Origin: JACOMS01 sp051252005
GTDB taxonomy: Bacteria; Pseudomonadota; Alphaproteobacteria; Caulobacterales; Maricaulaceae
Direction: 5' to 3'
Length of the DNA: 64,000 bases
NCBI GenBank assembly: GCA_051252005.1
Contig: JBPOEZ010000007.1
Coordinates: 62,001 to 126,000, forward strand
Every line of letters begins with the position of its first letter. Position 1 is the first letter of the stretch. Of this stretch, positions 7,324 through 16,183 are shown piece by piece. Below the pieces are notes generated by a model. The model did no database searches. It saw nothing but the letters and a program-made list of their open reading frames with translations, and was not told the origin of the DNA. A program made the translations under genes and the position numbers.

Positions 7324-7877
7324 TAGACTTTGCGGGCAATCCGTTCGAGCATCTGCGCGATCATGACATCTGCGAATGTCGATGCGGGCTGCGCTTCAAG
7401 GTTACCCGCCGCGTCAAAAGCTTTTTCGCCAAAGCCGCAACCGACTTGTTTTGGTACTAATTCTGCGCCGAGTCTCATGAGGAGAAATTGCAATTCCCGC
7501 ATCGCCATAATACCGCTCATCGGGCCGGGCGAACAAGACGCGATCCCGTAAATGGGGCCTGTAATATGGCCCGTTTCTAATGTGCTTGTCCAATCAATGG
7601 CGTTCTTAAGAACAGGCGGGAGACTGCCATTATATTCCGGCGTGACAACAATAACGCCGTCAAATGATTTGAGGTCTTTGATCAATTTTTGAACGCCTAC
7701 GGGCGTCTCAAGGTCGCCGTGATAAAGCGGGAGATCATAATCGCCAATATTAACATAGGCCGATTTCGCGCCCGCCGCGTCGAGCTTTTTTTGCAAGGCT
7801 TTGACGAGACGCAAATTAAGAGAATCCGCGCGAAGACTTCCGCATATAAGCGCGATGTTAATAGCTGTTTTAGTCAT
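7323..7877 (-). CDS. NADPH-dependent FMN reductase family protein
   Basis: A 184-residue flavodoxin-fold reductase. The N-terminal ICGSLRADSLN is the FMN phosphate loop, and VVTPEYNGSLPPVLKNAIDW is the signature that cradles the isoalloxazine ring in this family (as in azoreductases and chromate or quinone reductases). It probably reduces quinones or similar electrophiles at the expense of NAD(P)H. The true substrate cannot be read from sequence. It is coupled to nth through a TAATG overlap. Confidence 0.82.
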   Translation of the reverse strand: MTKTAINIALICGSLRADSLNLRLVKALQKKLDAAGAKSAYVNIGDYDLPLYHGDLETPVGVQKLIKDLKSFDGVIVVTPEYNGSLPPVLKNAIDWTSTLETGHITGPIYGIASCSPGPMSGIMAMRELQFLLMRLGAELVPKQVGCGFGEKAFDAAGNLEAQPASTFADVMIAQMLERIARKV

Positions 7878-7905
7878 ATCTATCTTTCAATGTGTTCGGT
7901 CTTGT

Positions 7906-8841
7906 CTAAGCAAATTGCTTAGCAATTTTGAGCCCTTTGGCCCAGCCGAGTTTTTCGTAAATCAGGAGCAGCGTGCCGTTATAATCGACAAGGCGGTTGT
8001 GCAGACCTTTGCGCGGCAGGTGCAGCGCGCTTTGCGGCTCTTCGTGGTGATGATCGTGGAAGGCTTCGCCGCCGGTTAAAAGCGCCATGGCATAGTCCGC
8101 CCATTTCGGCGTTTTGAGATGGCCCAGAACATTAATCCCGTACACCGTGGCGTGAAACTGTACCGCGCGGCCAATGACGAGGCAGGCGTGAAGTATCGCC
8201 GTGAGGACTAGCGAGCCGCCCGCCGCCCAGACTATGCCGTAAACAATCACCGGAAGGACGAAGTGAACCACGATAGAGAAGCTGTAATAATGGCGGTCCA
8301 TAAACATAATGACGGGACTAGATTTGAGCCATAGAGGCATAGGCCGCGCCATGTCTTTTGCGTCTCGGAAAATAATCCAGCCCGTCCATGCCCAAAACTT
8401 GCCTTCTGCCGGATTGTGCGGATCGCCCGGAGTGTCGGCAAAGCGGTGATGCTGGCTGTGATAATTCACCCAGTCTTTGACCGAGCCTTGCATAGCAATC
8501 ATGAGATTGATCATGGTGATGATTTGAGCGGGCGCGGAGAGCTCTCCTGCCTTATGCTGCATAACCCTGTGCAGGGGGCCAATCCCGCCATTACAAACAA
8601 GAATTGCCGCCGCGACCACGAACAGGCCAAGCGGTAAATACCACCAATGCAGGGTGATATGCGATATGAACACCGCTAGCATGATCATGGTGATCAGCAG
8701 GCCAAGGCCAAGCGCAGGATAGAGGAAGGCAGAGAAGAGACTCCCCATGTTCAGATTTTTCCATGTCTTAGGAATGGCCATTGATCTTGGCATTGGTGAG
8801 CGCGGCGCGGGAGAACTCGGCGTCTGCGATACTGATGTCAT
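7906..8841 (-). CDS. membrane acyl-CoA / fatty-acid desaturase
   Basis: A 311-residue integral membrane di-iron desaturase. The three histidine boxes are HRVMQH (91-96), HSQHH (128-132) and HDHHH (262-266), with hydrophobic segments between them as in delta-9 acyl-CoA desaturases. It would introduce a cis double bond in fatty-acyl chains of membrane lipids. The start is the ATG at 8841, which has GGAGAGA just upstream; the frame extends four codons further to a TTG that overlaps this ribosome site. The first His box has Val-Met-Gln where the family usually has Leu-Trp-Ser. It is divergent from the membrane protein gene at 8960. Confidence 0.84.
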   Translation of the reverse strand: MTSVSQTPSSPAPRSPMPRSMAIPKTWKNLNMGSLFSAFLYPALGLGLLITMIMLAVFISHITLHWWYLPLGLFVVAAAILVCNGGIGPLHRVMQHKAGELSAPAQIITMINLMIAMQGSVKDWVNYHSQHHRFADTPGDPHNPAEGKFWAWTGWIIFRDAKDMARPMPLWLKSSPVIMFMDRHYYSFSIVVHFVLPVIVYGIVWAAGGSLVLTAILHACLVIGRAVQFHATVYGINVLGHLKTPKWADYAMALLTGGEAFHDHHHEEPQSALHLPRKGLHNRLVDYNGTLLLIYEKLGWAKGLKIAKQFA

Positions 8842-8959
8842 GAATCTCTCCAACTTTGAAAATTACAGTAACATTGGCATCCTCAAATTTCCAAACCGTT
8901 TGTACTAACATTTTTGTTATAGTCTTGCGAATTGGCGCGCCGCGTCCAATATAGGGATT

Positions 8960-9436
8960 ATGCAAAATTCGTTTCTTTGGATCATCATCGCCGTCGCCCT
9001 GATTGCGCTCACATACTTTGTACGGGCCCTGCTCGGCTACCGCCGCGTCGCCTCCGATGCGGCAGCGGATTACGCGTATAAATACGGCGAAGGCATGCTT
9101 GAAGGCTGGGAAGACGAGGCCGATTATGTTGCCGCTTATAAACGATTTCACGCCCCGCGCAGCGCCGCCTATGTGGCCTCCGCAATGGGCGGAGTTTTGG
9201 TGTTAACGTATCCGGCTTTTAGTGTGATCAATTTTTTGCTGGAGCAATTTTGGATTCTCACAGGCCGCTCAGAAGTTTTTCACCCTGGTTATCTCGTTTG
9301 GCAATTCTTGATCTTCTTCGCGATTTTGTTTCTCTGGGCCGCGATTATATATTTCACGGCCAGGCGGTTTCATCGCCGCGCCCCCATTAGTTTTCAGCAA
9401 GAGCTTTTACGGCAATCTGGGCGTTTACCGAATTAA
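8960..9436 (+). CDS. membrane protein of unknown function, 158 aa
   Basis: The protein has three probable membrane helices: about residues 4-24, 68-92 (VASAMGGVLVLTYPAFSVINFLL) and 108-133 (LVWQFLIFFAILFLWAAIIYF). An acidic soluble loop with EGMLEGWEDEADYVAAYKRF lies between the first two, and the tail is basic (ARRFHRRAP). No family was recognised. It is transcribed away from the desaturase and ends 1 bp before the end of the convergent truA gene. Confidence 0.55.
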   Translation: MQNSFLWIIIAVALIALTYFVRALLGYRRVASDAAADYAYKYGEGMLEGWEDEADYVAAYKRFHAPRSAAYVASAMGGVLVLTYPAFSVINFLLEQFWILTGRSEVFHPGYLVWQFLIFFAILFLWAAIIYFTARRFHRRAPISFQQELLRQSGRLPN

Positions 9437-9437
9437 A

Positions 9438-10178
9438 TCATTCATATTCGACGTGGGTTAAATAAAGCCCGTCAGGCGGGGCAACAGGGCCGCAAGCCGT
9501 GCGCTTTTTCGCGGCGAGCGCTTTGGACACCATATGCGGCGTCCATTTCCCGCGCCCGACTTCGACCAATGTTCCCGCAATAGAGCGCACTTGCTTATGC
9601 AGGAAAGATTGCGCCCGCACGTGAATATGGACTTCGTGTCCAGCGCGCAGAACCATCAGCTCGTCCAGTGTTTTAACGGGGCTATTAGATTGGCACTGCG
9701 TGTCGCGAAATGTCGAAAAATCATGTTTGCCAATAAGGTGCTGCGCCGCCGCATGCATCGCGTCCGTGTCGATCCGGTAAGGCACGCGCCAGACACGTCC
9801 GCGGTCAAGCGCAAGCTTGGGGCGGCGATCAACAATACGGTAAAGATAGGTGCGTTCTTTGGCCGAAAAGCGGGCATGAAATTCGTCGTCCACTTCCTCG
9901 GCGTCCAAGATAGAGATCGGGTGATCGCCAAGATGAAAATTGAGCGCGTCGCGGACTTTGTCGGCGCGAAGCGGTTTAATTAAATCAATATGGGCGACCT
10001 GCGCGAGCGCGTGAACGCCGCTATCTGTGCGCCCCGCCCCGTAGACTAGCGCGGGTTCGCCGTTGAGTTTTTCGGCAGCCTCTTCCAACGCACCCTGCAC
10101 GCTCGGCCCGTGGTCTTGCCACTGCCATCCTTGGTAAGGCCCGCCGTCATATTCTATGGTCAGCTTAAAACGCGACAT
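9438..10178 (-). CDS. truA: tRNA pseudouridine(38-40) synthase TruA
   Basis: A 246-residue enzyme that isomerises uridines 38-40 in the tRNA anticodon stem. The catalytic Asp lies in YGAGRTDSGVHALAQ. The N-terminal LTIEYDGGPYQGWQWQ and the late block RAQSFLHKQVRSIAGTLVEVGRG are both characteristic. It is the last gene of def-fmt-truA, overlapping the fmt stop by one base. Confidence 0.95.
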   Translation of the reverse strand: MSRFKLTIEYDGGPYQGWQWQDHGPSVQGALEEAAEKLNGEPALVYGAGRTDSGVHALAQVAHIDLIKPLRADKVRDALNFHLGDHPISILDAEEVDDEFHARFSAKERTYLYRIVDRRPKLALDRGRVWRVPYRIDTDAMHAAAQHLIGKHDFSTFRDTQCQSNSPVKTLDELMVLRAGHEVHIHVRAQSFLHKQVRSIAGTLVEVGRGKWTPHMVSKALAAKKRTACGPVAPPDGLYLTHVEYE

Positions 10179-11095
10179 TATGTGAGTTTTGTTCCGGCAG
10201 GAAGATCATGACCGCGCAGGAAATCTTCGGCGCTCATTTTCGGTTTTCCGGCAGGCTGTACGGTCAAGAGACGCAGCGCCCCCTCTCCGCAAGCAATTAA
10301 GAGCGCGCCGTCCAAAGCCGTTCCAGACTCGCCTTCGCCGTTTTCGGATTTCGCAAGATGGATTTTAACGCGCTGCTCACCAATTTCGCACCACGCACCA
10401 GGAAACGGCGCGAGCCCGCGAATATGGCAATCAAGCTCTGTGGCAGACCGCGTCCAATCTATCCGCGCTTCGGCTTTATCAATTTTGTACGCGTAAACAG
10501 GTTCGCCCGTTTGCGGCGTCGGCGATAGTCCCCCGCGCTGCAACCCGCCAAGAACGCGCGGCCACATATCCGCGCCGAGGCGGGACAGGCGGTCAGAAAG
10601 ACTGGCCGTATCATCTGTTTGCGTTATCGCCGTTGTTTCGGAGAGGAGAATATCGCCCGTATCAAGACCCTTCGCCATTTGCATAATTTGTACGCCGGTC
10701 TCTCTATCGCCCGCCATGATCGCGCGCTGCACCGGCGCCGCGCCGCGCCAACGGGGCAAGAGCGAACCGTGCAAATTCAGACAACCATATTCAGGCGCGT
10801 CCAGCGCGCGCTGCGGCAAGATTTGTCCGTACGCCACAACACAAGCCACATCGACGCCAAGGCTTTCAAAGTCATCAATCACAGAAGAGAGCCGGAATTT
10901 CTCCGGCGTTTTGACGGGGATGCCCATAATTTCTGCAAATTGATGCACGGGGCTTTTCGTGAGTTTCTTCCCGCGTCCAGAGGGCCTTGGCGGCTGCGTA
11001 TAGACACAGACCACGTCGAAACCATTGGCAATTAATTCAGACAGGGACGGGACGGCAAATTCTGGGGTGCCCATGAAGGCCACGCGCAGGCTCAT
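10178..11095 (-). CDS. fmt: methionyl-tRNA formyltransferase
   Basis: This enzyme formylates initiator Met-tRNA using 10-formyl-tetrahydrofolate. The 305-residue length is normal. It contains the N-terminal VAFMGTPEFAVPSL, the formyl-folate site SLLPRWRGAAPVQRAI with the catalytic Asn/His region upstream (CLNLHGS), and a C-terminal RNA-binding domain. It overlaps def and truA by single bases, so the three are translated from one message. Confidence 0.95.
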   Translation of the reverse strand: MSLRVAFMGTPEFAVPSLSELIANGFDVVCVYTQPPRPSGRGKKLTKSPVHQFAEIMGIPVKTPEKFRLSSVIDDFESLGVDVACVVAYGQILPQRALDAPEYGCLNLHGSLLPRWRGAAPVQRAIMAGDRETGVQIMQMAKGLDTGDILLSETTAITQTDDTASLSDRLSRLGADMWPRVLGGLQRGGLSPTPQTGEPVYAYKIDKAEARIDWTRSATELDCHIRGLAPFPGAWCEIGEQRVKIHLAKSENGEGESGTALDGALLIACGEGALRLLTVQPAGKPKMSAEDFLRGHDLPAGTKLT

Positions 11096-11613
11096 TATTC
11101 TGCTGCCTGAAGCTTCACCGCTTTCACGACTTTTTTCACCGCGCGGTCACGCTTGAGGCGGGAGAGATAATCGATAAAGACAACGCCTTTCAGGTGATCC
11201 ATTTCGTGCTGAATACAGACCGCGTAAAGCCCTTCGGCCCATTCGGTGACGCGCTTTCCGTTATAATCAAGGTAAGTAATTTTCACCCGCTCCGCACGGT
11301 CGACCGTATCGTAAATGTCGGGAACAGACAGGCAGCCCTCTTCGTAGGGCAGCATGTCTTCGACGTCTTCAAGAATTTCCGGATTGACGAAAAATGTCGG
11401 CTTCGGCTCTTCGCCTTCTCTCGCCAAATCCATAACGATGACATTGATCGGCTCGCCGATTTGTACGGCGGCGAGACCAATGCCCGGCGCGTCATACATG
11501 GTTTCAAGCATGTCATCCATCAGGGCGCGGATCTCGTCCGTGACAGCCTCAACAGGCTTTGAAATCTCTCGTAAGATCGGATTCGGGACGGTCAATATAG
11601 GGCGTATAGTCAT
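11095..11613 (-). CDS. def: peptide deformylase
   Basis: It removes the formyl group from nascent proteins. The 172-residue protein shows all three metal-site motifs: GIGLAAVQIG, EGCLSVP (Cys ligand) and QHEMDHL (two His ligands and catalytic Glu). The Lys-rich C-terminal tail is of ordinary length. It is the first gene of the def-fmt-truA operon, with 159 bp of non-coding sequence upstream that should hold the promoter, though no convincing -35/-10 pair was picked out. Confidence 0.95.
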   Translation of the reverse strand: MTIRPILTVPNPILREISKPVEAVTDEIRALMDDMLETMYDAPGIGLAAVQIGEPINVIVMDLAREGEEPKPTFFVNPEILEDVEDMLPYEEGCLSVPDIYDTVDRAERVKITYLDYNGKRVTEWAEGLYAVCIQHEMDHLKGVVFIDYLSRLKRDRAVKKVVKAVKLQAAE

Positions 11614-11772
11614 GAGCGTTAGTTAGTGATGCCGCGCGTTACGGTCAAGGGGCGGAAAGGCGCTTTGGCGGATATGACAAGGAGAAAGCAAAGGGAATGA
11701 GAGCCGTCCAGCACCGATAGCGCCCATAAAGAGCGTATTCGGGGATTCAGAGCTGTGCAGTCAGGGTCGGTG

Positions 11773-12627
11773 TCAAACAGGCAAGGGGTTTTGCCTGCAC
11801 ACCGGAACGGTGATCATTAGATCTAAGTTCATTATCTTGAAATTGAATAGAGTATAATGGCCGAAGATTTTATCCCACGCGGCCATGATGGCTTCGCGCG
11901 GCAGGTGCGGATTATTACTGCTTCCTCCGGCGGCGGCTCTCTGCGGCGTCTCGCCGTCAATCATGTCGTGGTTTTCAGAAAGCTTTACAAGCTCTGGCAT
12001 GCGGAGTTGATCGGGCGTCAGCGCGATAGGCTTTGGCCGTTTCATTTTAATGGCCGCGTCGCGTATCCCAAAGGTCATAGACGAGCGGCTAGGCTGCGCG
12101 CGCTCTGTCTTTTTTGAAAGCGGCGCGAGACGGAACATGTCATGTCTGTCCGTGCTACTTTTGGCGGGCGCGCGGGTTGGCTTTGTCTGGTTTGCTGGCT
12201 TTTGTTCTGTCTGAGTGGCTGGCTCCGGTTTGGGCTCAGATTTGGGCTCTGATTTTGGCTCTGGCTCACCCGCATCCATCATTTTCGCGTAGCGTTTGTC
12301 CCATCTTTGAAGCGCCGCTTCTCCGCCAAGATCTTCGAGCACTTGGGCCTGCCAAACGCGGTCGGCTTGCATGGCGCTTATCAGCCAGAGGGAGAGGTTA
12401 TGCACTTCTGCGCGGAAGAGGTCCGCAAACAGGCGGCGCGCCTCCCATAGCCGAGATAACGCGCCGCGCTCTACGCCTGCGGGGCAAACCATAGCGGCGA
12501 TCTGCGCAATCAGGGCCGGAATGAGCGCCCGTAATTCGGACGTATCAATCCTATCAGGCCCGCTGGGCAGTCCCGGAAGGGTGTCATGCGGCGAAGATGT
12601 CGGTGTGTTATCAGGCAAATAAATCAT
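11773..12627 (-). CDS. hypothetical protein with Pro/Glu/Lys repeat linker
   Basis: An unrecognised protein of about 284 residues. An N-terminal region has a helical, Ala/Leu-rich segment (ELRALIPALIAQIAAMV and SRLWEARRLFADLFRAEV). A low-complexity linker follows, with repeats of the type EPKSEPKSEPKPEP, then a basic middle part and a short C-terminal helix (REAIMAAWDKIFGHY). The start at 12627 (MIYLPDN) is a guess: there is no clear ribosome site, and the frame is open to a GTG at 12690. It probably is a real gene because the frame is long with ordinary codon use. A palindromic repeat lies just upstream. Confidence 0.5.
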   Translation of the reverse strand: MIYLPDNTPTSSPHDTLPGLPSGPDRIDTSELRALIPALIAQIAAMVCPAGVERGALSRLWEARRLFADLFRAEVHNLSLWLISAMQADRVWQAQVLEDLGGEAALQRWDKRYAKMMDAGEPEPKSEPKSEPKPEPATQTEQKPANQTKPTRAPAKSSTDRHDMFRLAPLSKKTERAQPSRSSMTFGIRDAAIKMKRPKPIALTPDQLRMPELVKLSENHDMIDGETPQRAAAGGSSNNPHLPREAIMAAWDKIFGHYTLFNFKIMNLDLMITVPVCRQNPLPV

Positions 12628-12732
12628 GGTTTCACTATGGGGGTAAACCCGCTGGCGAGGATTATTATGGCTATTTATTTTATAAAGCACTGAAAATGCA
12701 GTGTTTTCTAAAACACAAAGTGAGGATTAATG

Positions 12733-12825
12733 GGGGTTTCAACCCCGCAACCTTCATCCCTGCGCACGCAGGGATCCATCTCTCGCCGCTGATGTCGGGT
12801 GATGGGTCCCCGTGTGCACGGGGAT
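12733..12825. repeat. palindromic intergenic repeat (three hairpins)
   Basis: GGGGTT/AACCCC (12733-12746), ATCCCTGCG/CGCAGGGAT (12756-12775, 2-nt loop) and TCCCCGTG/CACGGGGA (12807-12824, 2-nt loop). Outside these, GGATCCATC (12772-12780) can also pair with GATGGGTCC (12801-12809), so the last two hairpins form a larger imperfect inverted repeat with compensating differences between arms. This is the form of the short mobile palindromic (REP-like) elements common between alphaproteobacterial genes. Only one copy of this type was seen here. Confidence 0.7.
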
Positions 12826-12863
12826 GATGACTTTGAGGGTTGAGCGCTGTGTGCTGAAAAGCC

Positions 12864-13580
12864 CTAAAGAGCGCCTGTTAACCAGCTTGCTAAATCATCT
12901 GTGACCGAGTCGATCCAGTCCGCTCGTTTGATGGTGCCATCAGCGCCAGTGACATGGGTTTCGCCCGACCAATTTACATCGGATGTAACAAGCACCGTCC
13001 CCATACCCATATGTTTTGGAACTTCGAGATTACGGGGGCTGTCTTCAAACATGATGGCGGTAGTAGGATCTATGTCGAAAACATCACAAAATTTAATATA
13101 GGGACTGCGCTTGGGTTTAGGGACATAGTCCATATCATCAATTCCGAATGAGCCGTCGAAAAGGTCAAATAGTCCCAAATGCGTGCCGACATTGACCGCG
13201 TGGCCGCGTGAGCCGTTTGTGAAAATAAACTTCCGCCCCGGCAGGGCTTTTATAGCCGCCCTCAATTTTGGGTCTGGCGTAAGCATATCCAAATCCACAT
13301 CATGAACATAATCCAAAAACTCAGCCGGATCCATGCCGTGTACGGCCATTAGGCCCGACAGCGACGTGCCATATTCGGCTAAATATTGCTTTTGTAAAAT
13401 ACGGGCTTCAGTAGGCTGCAGAGCGAGGTAACGGCTAATAAAACCCGTCATTTTCTTATCGATTTGAGAAAAAAACGTGTCGTCCCCTTTATACAGGGTA
13501 TTATCGAGGTCAAAAATCCAGTTTTGAACCTCTGTGCCTGCGATACGCGCCCCGTTTATCACAGCCCCTACGCCTGTCAC
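12864..13580 (-). CDS. HAD hydrolase, pyrimidine 5'-nucleotidase type
   Basis: A 238-residue haloacid dehalogenase-superfamily phosphatase. Motif I is WIFDLDNTLYKGD, motif II is FIFTNGSRGH, motif III has a Lys in YVPKPKRSP, and motif IV is IMFEDSPRN. The NTLY and TNGS variants are typical of the pyrimidine 5'-nucleotidase (SDT1-like) group, which dephosphorylates UMP, CMP and related nucleotides. Specific substrate is inferred. Its 5' end overlaps the 3' end of the DUF1036 gene by 4 bp. Confidence 0.8.
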   Translation of the reverse strand: MTGVGAVINGARIAGTEVQNWIFDLDNTLYKGDDTFFSQIDKKMTGFISRYLALQPTEARILQKQYLAEYGTSLSGLMAVHGMDPAEFLDYVHDVDLDMLTPDPKLRAAIKALPGRKFIFTNGSRGHAVNVGTHLGLFDLFDGSFGIDDMDYVPKPKRSPYIKFCDVFDIDPTTAIMFEDSPRNLEVPKHMGMGTVLVTSDVNWSGETHVTGADGTIKRADWIDSVTDDLASWLTGAL

Positions 13581-14635
13581 CTTCGAAGGCCGTTCACGTT
13601 AGCGGCGACAAAATCAGAGTCAGTTAAATTAACAGTCGTGCCGTCCACATCCGTCGGCAAGGCGCGGAAGTTCACAGCTTCATAGCCATTGTCAGCGCAA
13701 TCCTCGCGGCCAAAAGCAGAGAATTTCGCTTCTGCGATACAGAACTGACTAGAGGTGGCCGCATCATTTTTAAGGTATTTGTCCGGCAATTCTACGCCGC
13801 TCGCGCTTTGGCCCGAAACTTCTTGCCGCGCGAAAAGGTACATATCTTTGTCTTTCAGTGAATCCGTTACAGGCTCAGCACATTCGCCCGCCGCGATCTC
13901 CCACCAGCCGCGTGACTCCCAGTTTTCCGCGCGTTTGTGTCCCGTAGCGACCCAAACGTTTGACGCCGTCTTATTACACACGTTTAGCCCCGTAGCGTCC
14001 TGTCCAGCCAGAGCACTTTTTTCTAGTGCGTCTATTTGCTCAAATTCCGTCAAATTCGCTGCAAGCTTTTTATCTTTCAAATAGGCCGCCACCGTCCGGC
14101 TTGTCCGCCGTCCCGAAACACCGTCAACGCGGCGAATAGGATAGCCATTTTCTTGCAACAACCTTTGCAGCCCTGCCACGTCGGCCCGGCTGCCAAAATT
14201 ATCCGTTTCGATCAGGCGTGTGATCGGGTCATGATCCGAAACAGACATAAATAGCTGCGTCGTCAATCCCTGCTGCGCACAGCTTTTGTCATGGCGCGCC
14301 GTAAAGTCAGTTTCGCCAATGCATATAGGCATAGTGCCTTTCCATTCCCGAATACCGCCAGAATAGACTTTCGAACTTTCTGCATACACATACCGCACCG
14401 TCGCCATAGGCGCGCCACCGTCTACGCATTGACCGGGGCGCAAACGCGTCCAGCCTTTGGAGGTTATTTTTTCTTCAGTTTTAACAGCGCTCGCCATACG
14501 GACAATAAAGGATGTCTCGTTGCAAATTTGCCATTTTTCAGTTTCATCAGTGGACGGCTCGGACGTCTGTGCATTGGCTGCAGAGGCTAGTAAAGCTACG
14601 CCCGTTAAAAGGCCTAAGAAACTTCGCTTCATCAT
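13577..14635 (-). CDS. secreted protein with two DUF1036 domains and a peptidoglycan-binding-like domain
   Basis: A 352-residue exported protein. The signal peptide covers about residues 1-22 (LTGVALLASAANA before Gln). Two DUF1036-like domains can be seen: about 35-130 (WQICNETSFIVRMAS, then a cysteine-containing GWTRLRPGQC) and about 217-325 (LNVCNKTASNVWVATG, then GWWEIAAGEC). Between them, about 148-190, is a peptidoglycan_binding_1-like stretch (LQRLLQENGYPIRRVDG). The repeated CN-T, GW and GEC/GQC features show an internal duplication. The role is unknown; attachment to the cell wall is inferred. It overlaps both neighbours by 4 bp. Confidence 0.74.
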   Translation of the reverse strand: MMKRSFLGLLTGVALLASAANAQTSEPSTDETEKWQICNETSFIVRMASAVKTEEKITSKGWTRLRPGQCVDGGAPMATVRYVYAESSKVYSGGIREWKGTMPICIGETDFTARHDKSCAQQGLTTQLFMSVSDHDPITRLIETDNFGSRADVAGLQRLLQENGYPIRRVDGVSGRRTSRTVAAYLKDKKLAANLTEFEQIDALEKSALAGQDATGLNVCNKTASNVWVATGHKRAENWESRGWWEIAAGECAEPVTDSLKDKDMYLFARQEVSGQSASGVELPDKYLKNDAATSSQFCIAEAKFSAFGREDCADNGYEAVNFRALPTDVDGTTVNLTDSDFVAANVNGLRR

Positions 14636-15495
14636 AAGACAATAGTTCCCGCGCCGTGGTCCGTAAACAGCTCAACAAGAAGACCGTGCGAGCGCCGCCC
14701 GTCCAAAATCACAACACCGTCAACACCGGCTTCTACGGCCGCCATGGCGGTTTCAAGCTTAGGGATCATGCCGCCTTTGGCGACGCCGCTCTTAATGAGG
14801 CCTTGCGCGTCAGCGCGGCTGAGCTGGGTGAGGAGATTACCGTCATTGTCCATAACGCCGGCAACATCGGTTAAAAGCATAAGACGGGACGCGCCGAGCG
14901 CTCCGGCGAGGACTCCCGCAGCCGTATCGGCATTAACGTTATAGGTGCCCTCATCAATGCCTGCGCTAATTGGGGAGACAACGGGGATGAATCCGGGGTC
15001 AGCCGCGGCAAGTACGTCGAGAACTTCGACATTGGTGTCGACAGGCTCGCCAGCAAATCCGAGATCTTCACGCATAGCCTTGGCCGTAATGAGCCGCGCG
15101 TCGCGTCCGGAAATACCAACAGCTCGTCCGCCCGCGGCATTGATAGCGCTGACCAAAGATTTATTAATTGCGCCGGAAAGCACCATTTCCGCGATTTCTA
15201 CGGTTTCGATATCAGAGACTCTGAGGCCGTCAACAAATTCGCTTTTAATATTGAGGCGCTCTAGCATGCGACCGATTTGCGGGCCGCCGCCATGCACGAT
15301 GACAGGGCGAATGCCGAATTGCTTCAAGAGCACAACATCCGTGGCAAAATCACGGGTAAGCTCTGGGCTTCCCATGGCATGCCCGCCAAATTTGATGACA
15401 ATGGTTTTACCAGCATAGCGCTGAATAAAGGGAAGGGCTTCGGACAGGGCCTTAGCATTGTCCCATCCGGTTTCGTTTTCTCTGCGTCTTAACAT
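14632..15495 (-). CDS. argB: acetylglutamate kinase
   Basis: The second enzyme of arginine synthesis, phosphorylating N-acetylglutamate. The 287-residue product has the amino-acid-kinase glycine-rich loops KFGGHAMG near the start, VIVHGGGPQIG, and the C-terminal KGGMIPKLETA where the Lys stabilises the transition state. The chosen start is MLRRRENETG at 15495. An upstream extension of 21 codons in the same frame overlaps engB and is not expected. It lies after engB in a common alphaproteobacterial order. Confidence 0.93.
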   Translation of the reverse strand: MLRRRENETGWDNAKALSEALPFIQRYAGKTIVIKFGGHAMGSPELTRDFATDVVLLKQFGIRPVIVHGGGPQIGRMLERLNIKSEFVDGLRVSDIETVEIAEMVLSGAINKSLVSAINAAGGRAVGISGRDARLITAKAMREDLGFAGEPVDTNVEVLDVLAAADPGFIPVVSPISAGIDEGTYNVNADTAAGVLAGALGASRLMLLTDVAGVMDNDGNLLTQLSRADAQGLIKSGVAKGGMIPKLETAMAAVEAGVDGVVILDGRRSHGLLVELFTDHGAGTIVL

Positions 15496-15502
15496 GGGGC
15501 TC

Positions 15503-16153
15503 TTATACCCGATGATCCGCCAAGGCCAAGGCAGCAATCTCAGCTTGAAGCACATCAAGGCCAGATTTCTTCACGGAGGAGGTTTGAATGATCTCAGGGT
15601 GGGCCGCCGGACGCTTAGCGATAGACCGTTCCGTCCGGTTCATGACCTTTTCAAGGTCGGCTTGTTTGATTTTATCGACTTTGGTCAAAACAATTTGGTA
15701 GGTCACAGCCGTCTCGTCGAGCATGGCCATAATCTCTCGGTCGCCGTCTTTGAGGCCGTGGCGGCTATCGATCAATAGAAAGATCCGGCGAAGTGGCGCG
15801 CGGCCAGCCAGATAAGCCCGTGTCAGCGTTGTCCATTTCGCGATATCGGTTTTTGAGGCGCGTGCATAACCATAGCCCGGAAGGTCAACAAGGCGGATAC
15901 GGTCATCGGCGTTGAAGTAGTTTAACTCTCGCGTGCGTCCCGGCGTATTAGACGCGCGGGCAAGGCCGTTTTGATTGGTCAACGCATTAATTAGGCTGGA
16001 CTTTCCGACATTGGAGCGTCCGGCGAAACAGACTTCGGGCATGTCGCCTGGGGGCAACGTGTCGAGGCTTACGCCGCTCATCATGAAGTCCACAGAGCGC
16101 GCAAATAAAAGCCGCCCTGTTTCTAAATAATCCTTATATTCCGCGTCGTTCAT
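15503..16153 (-). CDS. engB: ribosome-biogenesis GTPase EngB (YihA/YsxC)
   Basis: A 216-residue TRAFAC GTPase needed for large-subunit assembly. G1 is GRSNVGKSSLINAL, G2/G3 includes TPGRTRELN and VDLPGYGYA, and G4 is TKVDK. The N-terminal extension and the position between yidC and argB are usual. The gap to argB is 7 bp, so they are co-transcribed. Confidence 0.94.
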   Translation of the reverse strand: MNDAEYKDYLETGRLLFARSVDFMMSGVSLDTLPPGDMPEVCFAGRSNVGKSSLINALTNQNGLARASNTPGRTRELNYFNADDRIRLVDLPGYGYARASKTDIAKWTTLTRAYLAGRAPLRRIFLLIDSRHGLKDGDREIMAMLDETAVTYQIVLTKVDKIKQADLEKVMNRTERSIAKRPAAHPEIIQTSSVKKSGLDVLQAEIAALALADHRV

Positions 16154-16183
16154 GCCTTACCTGCCAAACCCTGCCTACCAAAC

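Noticed and set aside
12733..12825. Possible CRISPR array because of repeated palindromes
   Set aside because: There are only two dissimilar hairpins, no regular spacers and no cas genes.
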